A stretch of DNA of 64,000 nt from an uncultured candidate division Zixibacteria bacterium (GCA_937925655.1 CALAMC010000036.1:62001-126000), one strand, 5' to 3'; positions 25,841-35,384 are shown, numbered from the stretch's first letter. Translations and numbers: made by a program. Notes: generated by a model from the letters alone, not told the origin.

Positions 25841-26179
25841 CTATTTGAATGAGGCAATCGCTTTGTCCACGCTGTCGTGGGTGTCGAAAATGGTCACCAG
25901 GCGGGTGATGGTCAACAGCGATTTGATGCTTTCGGTGACGTTGGCCAGTTTGAGTTCGCCCTTGGCGTTTTTGACGGTGGTCAGAGCCGAAATGAGCATG
26001 CCCAATCCGACCGAGCTCATCCATTCCACTTTGGCCAGGTCCACGACGACCTGCTTTTTGCCGGCGTTGACCAGTTCATGGAGCTTGCCGTGGAACATGG
26101 TCGCATCGGGGCCGCCCATAACTTTACCCTCAAGGTATATAATCGCGACGTTGCCTTTGATTTCATCCTGCATTTTCAT
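25841..26179 (-). CDS. STAS domain protein, anti-sigma-factor antagonist type
   Basis: A 112-residue single STAS domain. The signature stretch VVVDLAKVEWMSSVGLGMLISA (about residues 44-65) contains the serine that is phosphorylated by a partner-switching kinase in SpoIIAA/RsbV-type proteins. The N-terminal strand pattern (VAIIYLEGKVMGGPDA) also fits. It would control an anti-sigma factor or a similar kinase, but neither a kinase nor a phosphatase gene is next to it. It is probably a single gene. Confidence 0.85.
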   Translation of the reverse strand: MKMQDEIKGNVAIIYLEGKVMGGPDATMFHGKLHELVNAGKKQVVVDLAKVEWMSSVGLGMLISALTTVKNAKGELKLANVTESIKSLLTITRLVTIFDTHDSVDKAIASFK

Positions 26180-26283
26180 CGTATATTCTCCCGATTAAAC
26201 TTTACATTTCTTCGTTATAACCAGACCCGAGACGCTTCTCCCTCCCGGTATGAGCAAGATTATATGAAACTTACGGCGGAATT

Positions 26284-26541
26284 TCAAGGGGTATTTGACC
26301 CGCTTAAAACCCGGTAATATTTTCCCCGGTCTTCCCTGCGGACACTTCCGCCGGGGACTTTCAGAACTTCGACGGTCATGGCGTGGCTCCCGCCGATGTC
26401 GATGACGTCACTTTCTTTGATTTCGTGACCCGGTTTGGCCTTCTGCGAATTGACTTTAACCATCCCAGCGTCGGCCACTTCCTTGGCCAGTGTTCGGCGT
26501 TTGACCAGACCGGTTTTGCATAAGAATAAATCCAGCCGCAT
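26284..26541 (-). CDS. S4 domain RNA-binding protein (HslR/RqcP-like)
   Basis: 85 residues from the ATG at 26541; a TTG three codons earlier would overlap the upstream stop. The S4 domain is MRLDLFLCKTGLVKRRTLAKEV...GMVKVNSQKAKPGHEIKESDVI, the same arrangement as HslR (Hsp15) and RqcP, which bind stalled 50S subunits. It lies five bases after the SurA-like gene and likely shares its transcript. Which of the two functions applies cannot be decided. Confidence 0.75.
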   Translation of the reverse strand: MRLDLFLCKTGLVKRRTLAKEVADAGMVKVNSQKAKPGHEIKESDVIDIGGSHAMTVEVLKVPGGSVRREDRGKYYRVLSGSNTP

Positions 26542-26546
26542 ATCAA

Positions 26547-27848
26547 TCAATCCAGAGGGCGAACTTCGACATAGGTTTTTTCACGGATTTCGGCGATCCA
26601 CTTGTCGACATATTCGCCGGTTTTATTCTGGCGAGCCATCTCTCTGATGGAATCATAATCATCCTCCAGAGACAGGGTGCGGGCCTCCTGACGGTCGAGC
26701 AGTTTCAGCAAATGCAGACCGTACTCGGACTTAATCGGCCCGACGACGTCATTGGTATCTTTGAATTTGTCGATGGCCTCGACAAAAATCGACGGCAATT
26801 CCTTGAGCGGATACCAGCCCAGTTCGCCGCCCTGTCGGCGGGATTCATCGTCGGCCGAATAGACTTTGGCGATTTCGCGGAAATCTGTCCCGGCAGTGAT
26901 TTCGGCCATGAGCGAATCGGCCAGATAATAAATCAACTGGGAATCGGCCGCGGTCGGCGTAATTTCGAAGAGGATTTGGCGCAAATGAGAGCGGTTTCCG
27001 ACCCGTTCGATACAATTAATAATATGGAAACCGGCCTCGGTTTTAACGACGCCGGAAATTTCACCGGGCTGGAGGTTGAAGGCGGTTCGTCCGAACTGTG
27101 GCAATACGTCGTCTTCGGACAAAAAGCCGAGGTCGCCGCCGTTGAGGGCGGCCGGGCCATCGGAATATTCCATAGCCATGGAGGCGAAATCGGCGCCGCC
27201 CGTGACATTTTTGCGGACTTTCTCCGCCACCTGGCGGATTGAATCCTCGGTGGCCTTCGAGGGTGCAAATTGGAGGAGGATATGGGCCAGGCGGACCATA
27301 TCGGGCTGGGTCGGAATGGAATCGGTGTACTTGTTATAAAAATCGACCACTTCCTGCCGGGAAATGGAAATCGAACGCAGTTTGCTCGATATCCAGCTTT
27401 GTTTATAGAGCTGGTTTTCGATTTCCGGGCGCAAACGGTTTTTAAAAGCCCGGAAATTGAGCCCCTCACGGGCCAATTCTTCCAGGAAGGCATCTTCCGA
27501 CGGGTACTGCGATACGACCGAGGCGATGCGGTTGTCAAGGGCGCGGTCGATGTCGTTTGCGGATATAACTATATTGGTATCGTTTTTGGCTTCAAGCACG
27601 AACAATTGCTCGGAGATCATTTGCTCCAGAATCTGGTTTTGCAGTTCTTTCAATTCCCGTTCATTTTTGGGGCGAATACCCTGGTTGATGGCCAAAAGTT
27701 GCATTTGCAGGGCCAGTTCGGAAAGCAAAATCGGTTCACTTCCGACGATGGCGACAATTCGCTCCAGCGGTTCCAGCGGAAAAACGGCGGAGGCCGCGAA
27801 TAATGTCAGCCCCAAAACCGACAGAATGATTTTTTTAAACAATTTCAC
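26547..27848 (-). CDS. SurA-like periplasmic peptidyl-prolyl isomerase
   Basis: This 433-residue exported foldase has a signal peptide (residues 1-24). The mature N-terminal helical chaperone segment opens with ERIVAIVGSEPILLSELALQMQ, typical of SurA. Two parvulin domains follow (VRLAHILLQFAP...GGDLGFLSEDDVLPQFGRTAFNLQPGEISGVVKTEAGFHII near residue 190, and a second with RRQGGELGWYPLKELPSIF near 340). It would assist folding of outer-membrane barrels such as those in this window. It is adjacent to another PpiC-type protein upstream on the same strand, forming a foldase operon. Confidence 0.85.
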   Translation of the reverse strand: MKLFKKIILSVLGLTLFAASAVFPLEPLERIVAIVGSEPILLSELALQMQLLAINQGIRPKNERELKELQNQILEQMISEQLFVLEAKNDTNIVISANDIDRALDNRIASVVSQYPSEDAFLEELAREGLNFRAFKNRLRPEIENQLYKQSWISSKLRSISISRQEVVDFYNKYTDSIPTQPDMVRLAHILLQFAPSKATEDSIRQVAEKVRKNVTGGADFASMAMEYSDGPAALNGGDLGFLSEDDVLPQFGRTAFNLQPGEISGVVKTEAGFHIINCIERVGNRSHLRQILFEITPTAADSQLIYYLADSLMAEITAGTDFREIAKVYSADDESRRQGGELGWYPLKELPSIFVEAIDKFKDTNDVVGPIKSEYGLHLLKLLDRQEARTLSLEDDYDSIREMARQNKTGEYVDKWIAEIREKTYVEVRPLD

Positions 27849-27858
27849 ACATCCCTGT

Positions 27859-29580
27859 TTAGCCGACCTTTTCGTATTTTGATTTATCTATCGTGGAGCG
27901 GAGATTTCCTTCGTAGATTTTTATCTGTGATTTATCCTTTTGCGCGGCGATCCAGTCGGTTCTGACTTTTTTGCGTTTTTCGATATTCAACTGGCGGCGA
28001 ATCTTTTCTTTGATGGTCAGAAAGTCCACGACTTCCTCGGCCTGTTTGTCGGCGACATAAATGAGCGAAAACTTGCCGCCTCCCAAACCCAGCGGTCCGG
28101 CGATATCGCCGACATTAGTATTCTGGGCCGCCCGGAACAGGTCGGGGTATTGCTGTTCGGTGATATAGCCGAGGTCGCCCGATGTGGCGCGTTTACCCGG
28201 CCGTTCGGTATATTTGGCCGCGGCCTCTTTAAATTGCTTAAACGATACAATCGATTTATTGAGATTTTTGGCCAGGGTAAAATCGGAAAGGTAAATTTCA
28301 AAAAGATGCACCTTAGCGGGCGTGATGAATTCCTCGGGGTGAGATTCATAGTACTGGCGGACTTCCCCGTCGTCAGGCTGGGGGCCGAACGGCAGGGAAT
28401 CGTTTTCGAAAACATCGGCCATGGCCAGTTCCTTGAACCGCTTTAATTTGTATTTGAACAGAGGGTCGTCTTCAAGACCCAGCTTGCGCGCTTCGGTGCC
28501 GAGAACGTTGTCGATGCGCAGATTAAAAATAATGACTCCGATCGAATCATAATTGTTGAACGGCGGCAGGATGGTCTGGGCGAGTTTTTTCGATTCCACG
28601 AGGTACTGCCCCAGTGTCATCTGGCCCCCGTTCCATGTAGCCAGGACCATTTCTTTCTCGTCCCGGTCGAGCTGACCGAGGTCAAAATCGCTTTTGGGAA
28701 TGTTCTGCAATATTTGCGGGGGATACATCATTTCCAGGCGGTGCAGGACATAATCACAAACGTCCTTTTCCACTTTGACCGGGTATTTTTCCTTGAGTTC
28801 GAGGGAATACTTTTCGATCAAATCCATGCGTTTGTTGACTTCCAGCGAGCGTCTTAGCCCCGCTTTGGCATCTTCAAAGGTGCGCCGGTCTTCATTGGGG
28901 ATGCGGTCGTGAACTTTAACGATATGCCAGCCATAACGGGTCTTGAACGGTTCGCTGATTTCGCCCGGATTGAGGCGAAAAGCGTACTGGGCGAACTGAT
29001 GGTCTTTGGAGGCATAGTCGAAATAACCGAGTTGACCCCGGTTTCTGGAAGTAGTCGGGTCCTTTGAAAACGAAACGGCCAGGTCCTCGAAATTGCCGCC
29101 GTTTTTAAGGCTGTCAAGGATTACCCAAGCCGAATCCTCACTGCCCAATAATATATGCGAAGCGCTGATTTTGTATTCCTGCTTTTCATAGAGGTCGCGG
29201 ACTTCGTCATCGGTGATGACGATTTTATCGTTTATCTGACGTTCATAAAGAATATCAAGCAGGAATTTCTCGCGGTTATCGAGGACGATGCGGTTGACTT
29301 CATCGTGTTTGTCAATGTTGCGGCGATAGGCCTCCTGAATATACAATTGCTGGATTATCAGGCTATCGAGGATATCGGTGCGGGCCTGAAGCTCCTCATC
29401 GAAAGTAAAAAAGGTTGAACCGCTTCTGGTGAAAATATCGTTTATATCCCGCGCCAGGATTTTGTCGCCATTGACGGTTGCCACGACCAGTTCATCGAGG
29501 TCGGATCCACAGCCGAATAAACCCGTCATAACGAAAGCGACCCCGAAAAGAAGACTCAAAAGGCGATATCGGTTTTTCAT
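27859..29580 (-). CDS. Parvulin-type peptidyl-prolyl isomerase lipoprotein
   Basis: A 573-residue lipoprotein: the signal ends in the lipobox LFGC with Cys24. A first parvulin domain contains YKISASHILLG...SRNRGQLGYFDYASKDHQFAQYAFRLNPGEISEPFKTRYGWHIVKVHDR. A second, weaker domain near residue 420 contains AKVHLFEIYLS...KRATSGDLGYITEQQYPDLF. It is larger than PrsA and resembles the large PPIC lipoproteins of FCB bacteria. It starts a likely operon with the SurA-like and S4 genes. The client proteins are unknown. Confidence 0.8.
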   Translation of the reverse strand: MKNRYRLLSLLFGVAFVMTGLFGCGSDLDELVVATVNGDKILARDINDIFTRSGSTFFTFDEELQARTDILDSLIIQQLYIQEAYRRNIDKHDEVNRIVLDNREKFLLDILYERQINDKIVITDDEVRDLYEKQEYKISASHILLGSEDSAWVILDSLKNGGNFEDLAVSFSKDPTTSRNRGQLGYFDYASKDHQFAQYAFRLNPGEISEPFKTRYGWHIVKVHDRIPNEDRRTFEDAKAGLRRSLEVNKRMDLIEKYSLELKEKYPVKVEKDVCDYVLHRLEMMYPPQILQNIPKSDFDLGQLDRDEKEMVLATWNGGQMTLGQYLVESKKLAQTILPPFNNYDSIGVIIFNLRIDNVLGTEARKLGLEDDPLFKYKLKRFKELAMADVFENDSLPFGPQPDDGEVRQYYESHPEEFITPAKVHLFEIYLSDFTLAKNLNKSIVSFKQFKEAAAKYTERPGKRATSGDLGYITEQQYPDLFRAAQNTNVGDIAGPLGLGGGKFSLIYVADKQAEEVVDFLTIKEKIRRQLNIEKRKKVRTDWIAAQKDKSQIKIYEGNLRSTIDKSKYEKVG

Positions 29581-29813
29581 AAAGTTGTTTCCCTCATAAA
29601 TTTAATAACTTATACATCCCTCCAAAAGGCGGGTTCCTCAATACTTTCCGATAAGACTGCCAAAATACATCGCAAACGCCCGGCAGGCAAGATGTTTTTG
29701 TTGAGTTGAAATTCTCAAAAGAACCACGTCATCAGCAGGGCAAAAATCGCTTGCCATATCAAATAGAAAAATGTAGTTTCGCCTAATTAATTTTTTAGTA
29801 TTAAGGTGATAAA

Positions 29814-31187
29814 TTGAAAATATCAAGGTTATTGACAACAAAAAGGCTAATAATGGCCCTGGTCATTCTGGCGGGGTTATTCTTTTATTCCAATGCTTTT
29901 GCCTCGGAAGGCGGTGGGCACAGCAACGAGGTTGCCGATGTTCTTCTGGGTCTTATAGTTATACTCGTATCGGCCAAACTCGGCGGTGATTTGCTGGAAA
30001 GAATCAATCAACCGGCCGTTCTGGGTGAACTTATAATAGGAATGATAATCGGTAATCTGGCGCTGGTTGGAGTCGACACATTCGAGCCGTTTAAACACAG
30101 TTTGACGCTCGAAGTTTTGGCCGAAATCGGCGTAATAATTCTGCTTTTCGAAGTCGGCCTGGAATCATCGCTGGCCGAGATGATGAAGGTCGGGGTAGCC
30201 TCTTTTATGGTGGCGACTTTCGGCGTGGTTACGCCGTTTTTCCTGGGCTGGGGAGTTGCGGCCTTATTTTTGCCGGAGGCGTCAATATATGTGCATATAT
30301 TCATCGGCGCCACGTTGACGGCCACATCGGTCGGGATTACGGCTCGCGTATTACAGGACATCGGAAAGATTCGGACGCGCGAAGCCAAGATTATTCTCGG
30401 GGCGGCGGTAATCGATGACATTATGGGGCTGGTCATACTGGCGGTGGTGGTGGGCATAATCAATGCCGCCTCTCGCGGAAGCGATGGAATCAGCTCCATG
30501 GAAGTATTTCTGATCGTTTTCAAGGCGGTCGGTTTTGTGATCGGTTCGATAGTCATCGGCAACTGGTTGATGCCGCGTGTTTTCAAAATCGGGAGTAAAT
30601 TCAAAGTCAAGGGCGTGTTGCTTTCGACGGCTCTGCTGGTATGTTTTCTACTGGCCTATATCGCCAGTCAAATCGGCCTGGCTCCGATTGTCGGCGCTTT
30701 TGCCGCGGGACTAATTCTCGACCGGGTTCAGTATAAGAGTTTCACCGATAAGGGTGAGCATAACATCGAAGAGCTGGTCAAGCCGATCGGGATTTTTTTG
30801 GTACCAATATTTTTCGTCCGCATGGGCATGATGGTGGAGTTGGAGACTTTCACCCGAACATCCATTTTGGCCTTTGCCGGAGTCATGACACTGGCGGCTA
30901 TTGTCGGAAAACAGGCGTGTGCGCTGGCCATATTCGATAAAACCATTAACCGGATAGCTGTCGGGCTGGGCATGATTCCCCGCGGCGAGGTCGGACTCAT
31001 ATTCGCCGGCATCGGCGCCAAATTGATGTTCGGGAATACTCCCGTAGTCGATTCCGGGACATTTTCGGCGGTTGTGATTATGGTAATTGTAACGACTTTG
31101 GTAACGCCGCCGGTTTTGAAGGCTTCACTTCTCCGGGGAGACAAGACGCAGAAAAAAGTAAAAAATATGCCTCTCGACGGCAAATGA
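29814..31187 (+). CDS. Monovalent cation:proton antiporter, CPA2 (Kef/NapA) family
   Basis: A 457-residue membrane protein with about 13 hydrophobic segments. An N-terminal hydrophobic leader (to about residue 30) precedes ADVLLGLIVILVSAKLGGDLLERINQPAVLGELIIGMIIGN, the conserved first core helices. Later segments include FIGATLTATSVGITARVL and GAAVIDDIMGLVILAVV, in which the DD pair is the expected ion-binding motif. There is no C-terminal TrkA-N domain, unlike KefB/C. The start is a TTG at 29814, preceded by AAGGTGAT. It probably exchanges Na+ or K+ for protons; the ion is not determined. Confidence 0.85.
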   Translation: MKISRLLTTKRLIMALVILAGLFFYSNAFASEGGGHSNEVADVLLGLIVILVSAKLGGDLLERINQPAVLGELIIGMIIGNLALVGVDTFEPFKHSLTLEVLAEIGVIILLFEVGLESSLAEMMKVGVASFMVATFGVVTPFFLGWGVAALFLPEASIYVHIFIGATLTATSVGITARVLQDIGKIRTREAKIILGAAVIDDIMGLVILAVVVGIINAASRGSDGISSMEVFLIVFKAVGFVIGSIVIGNWLMPRVFKIGSKFKVKGVLLSTALLVCFLLAYIASQIGLAPIVGAFAAGLILDRVQYKSFTDKGEHNIEELVKPIGIFLVPIFFVRMGMMVELETFTRTSILAFAGVMTLAAIVGKQACALAIFDKTINRIAVGLGMIPRGEVGLIFAGIGAKLMFGNTPVVDSGTFSAVVIMVIVTTLVTPPVLKASLLRGDKTQKKVKNMPLDGK

Positions 31188-31214
31188 TGCGGCGCCGTTG
31201 CACTATAGTAATCA

Positions 31215-31271
31215 GCCACCCGTTGGGTGGGCTACAAGACTTTTTGTCCGGCGGATTCTAAACCCGCCGGA
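31215..31271. repeat. Double palindrome, REP-like
   Basis: Two hairpins in tandem: GCCACCC/GGGTGGGC (31215-31232) and TCCGGCGG/CCGCCGGA (31247-31271). The second resembles a hairpin at 43413-43435. It lies in the convergent gap between the antiporter and the repeat protein gene, so it may also serve in termination. Confidence 0.4.
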
Positions 31272-31275
31272 TTGA

Positions 31276-33438
31276 CTACTTCCAGGCCTCCAATTCCGGT
31301 ACGATGCCGTTTTCGATATCGATTCCGACGCCAAAATTATCGGCGCCGTAGAGGCTGTCGTTCTTGGCCGGGGCAAACCAGAGCGAATTATTAGCCGCCC
31401 GGTTATGGGCCGTCTCGGCGCTGTCGTTGAATGAAATATACAAATCATTGCCGCCGATGTCGATAAACCCGCCGAATGATTTGCAGTAGTATGGATAAGG
31501 GGTCAGCGGTCGCGGTTTATCAAAACCCTCGCGGTATGAGGCCTCGCCCAGCCCGGCAGATCCCTCTTTCAAATAGTACTTATCGTCACCTCCGACGTCG
31601 ATTAAAAAGGCGTTGGAGCGAATCTGTGACAAACCCATTGAGATCATATTGGCCCGATAGACGTCATTTCCTCCAATGTTAAATAAAAAGGCATTGGTCC
31701 AATCCCAGCCGAATCCGAGAGCCGCGCCGGCGGTTTCATACAGAACGTGGCGGTCGTCGCCGCCTTCATCGATGAGTATGCCATTGCAGTAATGTGCCCC
31801 TGACCCTTGCGTGAAATAGCACGATTCATAGATATCATCGCCGGAACCGTCATAGGCGATACCGGTCGAAAACCAGTAAGCCGTGCCCAGCGACCAGTTG
31901 CCGGAAATATACCGGTCGTCGCCGGATATATCGATAATGGCGCCCAGTCCACCGGCCCAGGCGTGGCCGTCGGTCATGTCGCCGCGTCGTCCAAAACCGA
32001 CCCCCTGCACACCGTTGCCGTTGATCTTGAGATTGCTGTGATAATCGGCCAGGTTGAATACGGCCGGGTCTTTTTCGGCGATATAGACGTCGTTGCCGGA
32101 AAAATCGGCCAGGACACCGACCCCGCCACCGATGCCGCCGAAGCCCTGCCCAGAGCCATAAATGTAGAAGCTGTCGGTGCCGGAGGCATCGAAACACAGC
32201 CCGATGCCGAAATAGCCGCATCCCTGCGAGGATAATTCGGCTTTGTATTTATCGGCACCCTGCTTATCGAAAAGAATCCCGACGCCGAACAGGCCGGCGC
32301 CCTGCGTGTATTCTTTTCCGATATAAGTGTCGTTGCCGGCGGCGTCATAGAGGACGCTGACGCCGAGCTTGGCCCCGCCGAAAGAAGCACCTTTAAAATC
32401 TTTGTCAGTTTCATAATGATCGTCTCCCCCCAGGTCAATCAGGGCAAAAACGGGATCGATAACGGCTGTCCCGCCTTTGCCTGTTCTAAAATGGTGACCA
32501 TAACTGCCGTCGATTATAAGCAGAGGGTTATCGGGAGAAACATACGTGTTATCCATATCAAAAACTCTCATGTTGGGGACGATCAGGATATCGCCGTACG
32601 GTGTTTTTGCCCATAAAAAGTATTCGGGGTGAAAATCATAATAAATCAAAGAATCGGCGGTTTCTTCGACTATGGCGGCAAGTTTGAGCGCGGCATAGTG
32701 CAGACAGGGATAATCGATGCAGGCGGCGATATCATCGAGTTCCGGATGATAGACGTTGCCGTCGGCCTGCGTCAAGGCCAGGCTGTCAATATTAAAGACC
32801 CTTTGCATCGTTTCCGGGTCACAATTCCTGAAGGCCAGGTTGCGCCAGTAAATCACGTCGGCGATATTGACAATCAAGCGCGCGAGTATCAATTGTATAT
32901 TTGTCGAAATATTTTCTTCCTTAGACCACTGTTCGATGAATTTTCTGGCCTCTTTCCATTTCGGGTTGTGACCGGCGAAGGACGGGTAAACGGCGCTGTC
33001 GGCGGCGAGGTCATAGATCGTCCTTACGGCGCTAACGAGCGGCTGTACCGAATCGGTCACCTCTTTAAGATTGGCGCTGTAATCGCGAAAGCCGCCGAGT
33101 TTACGGTCGACGCCGACGAGATAAGTCAGATGGTAGAGGGAATTCGACGACGTATCCAGCACGGCCGAATCGAGATATATCTTTACCGAATTGGCCACAG
33201 TCTTGCTGTAATCATACAGTTTGAACGGCTCGCGGTAGAGATCATCGAATGAGGTCAGCCGGTAGGGCACATCGAGCGGATAGCGGTTCCAGTATCCTTT
33301 TTCGTGGAACCCGATATCGAAGCGGTCGAAACCGACGGAATCGAGGATCAGGCCGAGGATATCGGGCTTGTCCTGGGCGCGCGGGGATAGAACGATGCAT
33401 GTCATTAATATGGCCAGAATAATTATTTTTTTGGGCAT
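31276..33438 (-). CDS. Large secreted protein with eleven D-x-x-G-x-D-x-Y repeats
   Basis: This 720-residue protein has a signal peptide (residues 1-22). The N-terminal half (to about 330) is mixed helical, with no family I recognise. From about residue 334 to 660 the motif hydrophobic-D-x-x-G-x-D-x-Y/F recurs 11 times (IDLGGDDHY, YDAAGNDTY, FDKQGADKY, FDASGTDSF, ADFSGNDVY, IDISGDDRY, YDGSGDDIY, IDEGGDDRH, FNIGGNDVY, IDVGGDDKY, IDIGGNDLY), one about every 33 residues. The motifs are separated by glycine-rich GxGFG/QGxG segments. The motif resembles half of an RTX nonapeptide but is not in 9-residue tandem. A calcium-dependent beta-solenoid is a reasonable inference. The gene stands alone. Confidence 0.65.
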   Translation of the reverse strand: MPKKIIILAILMTCIVLSPRAQDKPDILGLILDSVGFDRFDIGFHEKGYWNRYPLDVPYRLTSFDDLYREPFKLYDYSKTVANSVKIYLDSAVLDTSSNSLYHLTYLVGVDRKLGGFRDYSANLKEVTDSVQPLVSAVRTIYDLAADSAVYPSFAGHNPKWKEARKFIEQWSKEENISTNIQLILARLIVNIADVIYWRNLAFRNCDPETMQRVFNIDSLALTQADGNVYHPELDDIAACIDYPCLHYAALKLAAIVEETADSLIYYDFHPEYFLWAKTPYGDILIVPNMRVFDMDNTYVSPDNPLLIIDGSYGHHFRTGKGGTAVIDPVFALIDLGGDDHYETDKDFKGASFGGAKLGVSVLYDAAGNDTYIGKEYTQGAGLFGVGILFDKQGADKYKAELSSQGCGYFGIGLCFDASGTDSFYIYGSGQGFGGIGGGVGVLADFSGNDVYIAEKDPAVFNLADYHSNLKINGNGVQGVGFGRRGDMTDGHAWAGGLGAIIDISGDDRYISGNWSLGTAYWFSTGIAYDGSGDDIYESCYFTQGSGAHYCNGILIDEGGDDRHVLYETAGAALGFGWDWTNAFLFNIGGNDVYRANMISMGLSQIRSNAFLIDVGGDDKYYLKEGSAGLGEASYREGFDKPRPLTPYPYYCKSFGGFIDIGGNDLYISFNDSAETAHNRAANNSLWFAPAKNDSLYGADNFGVGIDIENGIVPELEAWK

Positions 33439-33619
33439 GAAACCTCCCTTTGCTTTCGGGATAGATAAGGCAAACGGACGGTTGAAAGCAATGGGAAAAA
33501 TTACAAATTCGAGCGTACGAATTGATTCTGCCCATTAAATTAAGATGGCAGAACCGCTATCCTTCATTTCATTCAGGATCTACGAAAGGGTTCTGCCCCA
33601 CAATGAATCACCCAATAAT

Positions 33620-33646
33620 AAAAAAGCCCCGACCAATGGTCGGGGC
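33620..33646 (-). terminator. Terminator of the beta-barrel gene
   Basis: GCCCCGACC/GGTCGGGGC with a 3-nt loop; T-run on the minus strand. Confidence 0.85.
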
Positions 33647-33677
33647 GGTTGTATTAGCAAATCAATGATGCGCTAAA

Positions 33678-35018
33678 TTAGAACATCTTGTACTTCAGGG
33701 AAACCTGATAGGCAAACGGTTCGGTATCGTGACCGTTGATGAAATAGAGACCGTCGGTCAGGATTTGCGGATTGGCATAGGCATCGATGAACAGATTGCC
33801 CCAGTGGAAACCGCCGCCGAGATAGAACTCGGTGTAGACGTAGCTTTCCTTGTACTCCCAGTTCTCCCATCCGGGACCATCGCCCAAATCCCATTTATCC
33901 CACATCCAGTAATTGACGCCGCCCATGCGGAGGTCAAACCAATCGAAGATGGTGGCTTCGAGGCCGACCTTAAAGTACGGCAGAGTCATGGCATTCAGCT
34001 TAAATTCCACTTCTTCGCCGCCTTCTGCGGTCTCTTCGAATTTGACTTTTTCGGTATTATAAATCAACCCGAAATCGGTCACGGCCAGAATTCCGGAGGC
34101 GGGCACATAGTGCAAGCCGACACCGAGGTCAATGGCCATCTCGGTAAAGCTGGCTTTTTCTTCGTCCTGGGGATACTTGACGCCGAGCTTTTCATACATG
34201 ATCTGGCCGTGCGGAACCAGCGTGCACTTCTGATTCATTTCGTTGAAATAACGACCGGACAGAGTCAGCGCCATGCTACCGTCGGATTCAGTTTCCTTTT
34301 CACCGTCGCTGTCTTCATCGGTCCAGGACAGCATTTTGAAATCCAAGCCCAAATCGAGCTTGTTTTCCATCATGCCCAAGCCCAGGCCGAGGTTGAACAT
34401 GTTGATTCCTTCTTTGGGATTATAGGAATCTTCACCTTCATCCCATGATTCATCCCAGCCGCTTTTGACCCAGCCGAAATGGAAGCCGAACTTGTTTTCG
34501 CCCAAATTGCGGCCATAGAACAAGTCAATCCGCTGATTTTTCATTAAAGCATAATCGAAATCACTCAAATCATCCCAATCCATTTCCAGCCAGTATTCCC
34601 AATCATAGGTTCCGCCGCTATAAGGATGGATAAAATCAACCGGGGTGAAGGCGCGTGATTCGGTAAAATACACACCCAGAACAAAGGGGTTGTCTTCGCC
34701 GAATTTCAAGTGGGTGCCCAGATTGGTGTAGCCATCATAATAGGGTGAGATGTAGCCCAGGTTCGGGATATAGCCGGGGCCGAAGCTATAATTGTAATAA
34801 TAGCCATTTTCCTTGTCCAGATAAAAAGCATAATTGGTCGTGAATTCGCCGAGGAACAGTTCCGGATAGTCATTGATGGTTGACGGGAAAAGCCAGATGT
34901 TGTGTTCGTCGGGGACGATCATGTTGGCTTCGCCCAGCGTCTTGACGCGAGTGTAGGTCGCGAAGCTGGCCGTGGCCAAAAGGCACATGGCCAGAGTTAA
35001 AATTAACAGTTTCTTCAT
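33678..35018 (-). CDS. Outer-membrane beta-barrel protein of unknown function
   Basis: This 446-residue secreted protein has a signal peptide of about 20 residues (ASFA). The mature start is YTRVKTLGEANMIVPDEHNIWLFPSTINDYPELFLGEF. It is rich in aromatic and acidic residues in alternating strand patterns and ends in VSLKYKMF, with the terminal phenylalanine used by BAM substrates. No family name is offered with confidence. It has a perfect promoter far upstream and a long leader of about 270 nt, suggesting post-transcriptional control. A strong terminator follows. Confidence 0.65.
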   Translation of the reverse strand: MKKLLILTLAMCLLATASFATYTRVKTLGEANMIVPDEHNIWLFPSTINDYPELFLGEFTTNYAFYLDKENGYYYNYSFGPGYIPNLGYISPYYDGYTNLGTHLKFGEDNPFVLGVYFTESRAFTPVDFIHPYSGGTYDWEYWLEMDWDDLSDFDYALMKNQRIDLFYGRNLGENKFGFHFGWVKSGWDESWDEGEDSYNPKEGINMFNLGLGLGMMENKLDLGLDFKMLSWTDEDSDGEKETESDGSMALTLSGRYFNEMNQKCTLVPHGQIMYEKLGVKYPQDEEKASFTEMAIDLGVGLHYVPASGILAVTDFGLIYNTEKVKFEETAEGGEEVEFKLNAMTLPYFKVGLEATIFDWFDLRMGGVNYWMWDKWDLGDGPGWENWEYKESYVYTEFYLGGGFHWGNLFIDAYANPQILTDGLYFINGHDTEPFAYQVSLKYKMF

Positions 35019-35290
35019 TATTTTACCCTTGGTTAAAAAGTTTAATTTTCAATTAAAAAAGCACAAACCAAAGTCGGTTAAGATTTTAAAGTCTCGATAA
35101 GCGCATGAACGATCTTAACTTCGTTCCTCACCTCCTTTCTAAACGGCACACCGAACAAGTACCGGTTGGAAACGCACTTCCTGTGCTCGCAATTAAGAAT
35201 CTATAAATAACAAAATTTGAATTTCTCGTCAACCACAAAATATCCCCTCTGTCAAACCATACCGCAATCGAGTATGTTCGATTTCAAATC
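35019..35290 (-). promoter_or_regulatory. Long 5' leader of the beta-barrel gene
   Basis: About 270 nt lie between the predicted transcription start and the ATG at 35018. On the minus strand the leader contains a strong Shine-Dalgarno string AAAGGAGGTGAGG (about 35130-35142), far from the real start, and a short inverted repeat AACGA/TCGTT next to it. A GTG within that string opens a frame of about 17 codons. Confidence 0.4.
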
Positions 35291-35296
35291 GGAGCA

Positions 35297-35325
35297 TAAA
35301 TACGGAAACGGCTGTTTAATGTCAA
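35297..35325 (-). promoter_or_regulatory. Sigma70-type promoter for the beta-barrel gene
   Basis: On the minus strand TTGACA, a 17-nt spacer, then TATTTA. Confidence 0.65.
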
Positions 35326-35351
35326 TAAAAAAAATTTAAGTTTTTTGTGAT

Positions 35352-35384
35352 AAAAAAAGCCCCGTTTTGAAAGAAAACGGGGCT
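35352..35384 (-). terminator. Terminator of the basic-protein gene
   Basis: AGCCCCGTTTT/AAAACGGGGCT, an 11-bp stem with a 5-nt loop, and T7 on the minus strand. Confidence 0.85.

Noticed and set aside
31215..31232. GCCACCC/GGGTGGGC as terminator of the antiporter gene
   Set aside because: The T5 run begins about nine bases after the stem, too far for an ordinary intrinsic terminator.
35038..35200. Possible small ORFs in the barrel-gene leader
   Set aside because: Each is very short, and no start codon has both a proper distance to the AGGAGG string and a meaningful product; kept only as a remark on the leader.
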